64,000 nucleotides of DNA, taken from NCBI RefSeq assembly GCF_000208745.1, contig NC_030853.1, positions 22,589,060 through 22,653,059 of the forward strand, given 5' to 3'. This stretch comes from Theobroma cacao (Eukaryota > Streptophyta > Magnoliopsida > Malvales > Malvaceae). The position numbers and the translations under genes are program-made. Position 1 is the first letter of the stretch. Each line of letters starts with the position of its first letter. Shown piece after piece: positions 62,501 to 64,000 of the stretch. The notes beneath the pieces are model-generated. The model saw only the letters and a program-made list of their open reading frames with translations. It was not told the DNA's origin and made no database searches.

Positions 62501-64000
62501 TTGTTGGTGGGAATGTACGCCCTGTTACCTCCAAAGAGGAGTGGGATCAGAAGTTGTCTGAAGCGAAGAGAGATGGCAAGATTGTAAGTATTTTATCACT
62601 TTCTACTCAGTCAAGATAACAGTGCAGTAGTAACTCTGGTACAGGATTCTTGCCATCATTTCTCAAACTTCCCTTTGTGTTATGAGTGAAGTTATTTATC
62701 TTTTGATTATATCTTACTTTCTATACCCTTTGGAGATAAATACCTAGCTGTTCTGTTATGATCTCACACATGAAAATTCTATATGTGATTAGCTACATCT
62801 ATGATGTTAGATTGTTCATCATGAAAGTCTCTTCAACAATAACTAAATCTTGGTTAGGGAAAAGCTTTATAATATTTTTATTTGAGATAATCTCAATAAT
62901 TGGAAAAATGACTTGACAGGAAGATACAAATTTTCTATGATTTTATTTTATTCTAGCTATCTTCTATTGAGTTTCAAGTTGGATGAGGCCCAGCAAAAGT
63001 TTGGCTTACTCTGTAATTTGACTGCACATTTTTCAAATTTTTTTGGTTTACATTGATGAGGTGGCTTCATAAGCATGAAAATATCATTACGAGTCTTTTT
63101 TTTGTATCCTGCTGCTGTACGGCTTCCTTTCTCCTTTCATTTGCTTGTGCCTGGAAAGACTACTTGCTCTTTGTTCACTCATCTGTGTCATATGCAACAT
63201 GTTTACTTGAGAATTTGTGATTTATCTAAGGTTTGAAGCGCAATGGTTTATCAGGTAATTGCAAACTTCAGTGCAGCATGGTGTGGACCTTGTAGAATGC
63301 TTGCACCATTTTTTTGCGAGCTCTCAGAGAAATACCCATCTCTTATGTTCTTGTTGATTGATGTTGATGAACTAACTGTAAGTACTGGAAAGTATTTTGT
63401 GATATCTATCTGCCCAGTCCCTCTTTGTACATAAGTGTGAGTGTGTATTCTTGTTTTATTTATTTATTTATTTTTTGCAGCTAGGGGAATATATAATTGA
63501 GACATCAACTTAGTCGAGTGTTGTGGACCATATCCTGAAAATTAACTTTCTCTTAGTGCTGTTAGTGGAACTTGCTGCTGCAAGAAGTTTGTCCGCTTTG
63601 CGTTACAAATTTGGCTAGGCATATATGTATCGTAGCCATACACTCAGTAGCAAATAAGTAAATAAGTATAGGATCCCGGGGGGGCAGACCATCAGTTTGA
63701 TATTGGTATCTTGGAGATCTTTGGTTCAAAACAACCTAGAGGGAAATTAGGGTTTATATGATGGGGATTGTCAAGGTCAATGGGTCTCCCATGTAGCTAC
63801 ACAAGGAGATAAATTTATAAAGAAAGAAACAGTGTGTATTTCATGTGTTGTTGAAGTATTTTAATTGATTGGTGAAAAGTACATGTGTTTGTGCGATGCA
63901 GGACTTCAGCACTTCGTGGGATATTAAAGCTACTCCGACCTTCTTCTTTCTTAAGAATGGGCAGCAAATTGACAAGCTTGTTGGAGCAAACAAACCGGAG
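59588..64000 (+). CDS. TRXH9: Thioredoxin h, h9 type (membrane-anchored N terminus), partial
   Basis: Exons: 59588-59608, 62461-62583, 63255-63377 and 63902 to beyond the window edge; all introns are phase 0 with GT..AG. The first exon encodes only MGQCFTK; Gly2 and Cys4 fit N-myristoylation and palmitoylation, known for h9-type thioredoxins that sit at the plasma membrane and can move between cells. Exon 2 gives HVEFVGGNVRPVTSKEEWDQ. Exon 3 has the redox site WCGPC (residues 57-61) and the LIDVDELT strand. Exon 4 has the cis-Pro motif KATPTFFF and KNGQQIDKLVGA. The protein reduces disulfides of target proteins. About 15-20 C-terminal residues are expected outside the window. The first intron is 2,852 bases, holds poly-T and diverged repeats (61250-61640) and no gene. 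Confidence 0.94.

Noticed and set aside
1..64000. tRNA, rRNA or well-known microRNA genes
   Set aside because: No tRNA T-loop with matching stems and none of the familiar conserved microRNA sequences were noticed by eye; a covariance-model scan would be decisive.

Overview
The window is nuclear DNA of a flowering plant, most likely a eudicot. The evidence is AT-rich intergenic DNA, many short GT..AG introns with T-rich acceptors, plant-specific gene families, and LTR retrotransposons of the Ty3 Tat and Ty1/copia types. I cannot name the genus. Two single N positions (13070 and 24112) show it comes from an assembly.

Layout. 1-12955: minus-strand Tat-lineage Ty3 retrotransposon cut by the left window edge (3' tandem array, degenerate integrase, two RNase H domains, RT, protease with G-patch, gag, primer-binding site, 3.2 kb 5' LTR). 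About 12956-19215: decayed minus-strand DUF1985-Ulp1 (C48 peptidase) gene of the kind carried by plant transposons. The same short GTGACACGCCATG motif is tandemly repeated in two of its introns and in both flanks, inverted on the right side. 20253-21612: intact class B acid phosphatase / vegetative-storage-protein-like gene (minus). 21613-33150: intergenic DNA with a PIF/Harbinger-like non-autonomous element (23221-24434) and other repeat remnants. 33642-37521: Ser/Pro-rich basic protein gene (plus). 42110-44298: LRR receptor-like pseudokinase (plus). 44877-49154: coiled-coil protein gene (minus) with eight consecutive 63-bp exons. 52045-56192: copia element with matching 5-bp target duplications, missing its RT and interrupted by a hAT-like element. 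56740-57130: tandem-plus-inverted fold-back repeat. 59588-64000: thioredoxin h9-type gene (plus), running off the right edge.

Five cellular genes are supported. Their exon models were built by hand and all keep frame: acid phosphatase 257 aa, Ser/Pro-rich protein 578 aa, receptor kinase 639 aa, coiled-coil protein 455 aa, thioredoxin first 122 aa. From memory of Arabidopsis locus numbering, the Ser/Pro-rich protein, receptor kinase and thioredoxin h9 correspond to a local cluster near At3g08670, At3g08680 and At3g08710, which suggests conserved microsynteny. The rest of the window is transposon-derived or shows no recognisable gene.

Most unusual observations: the motif arrays shared between introns and flanks of the Ulp1-type gene, the run of 21-residue coiled-coil exons, and the fold-back array at 56.7-57.1 kb.
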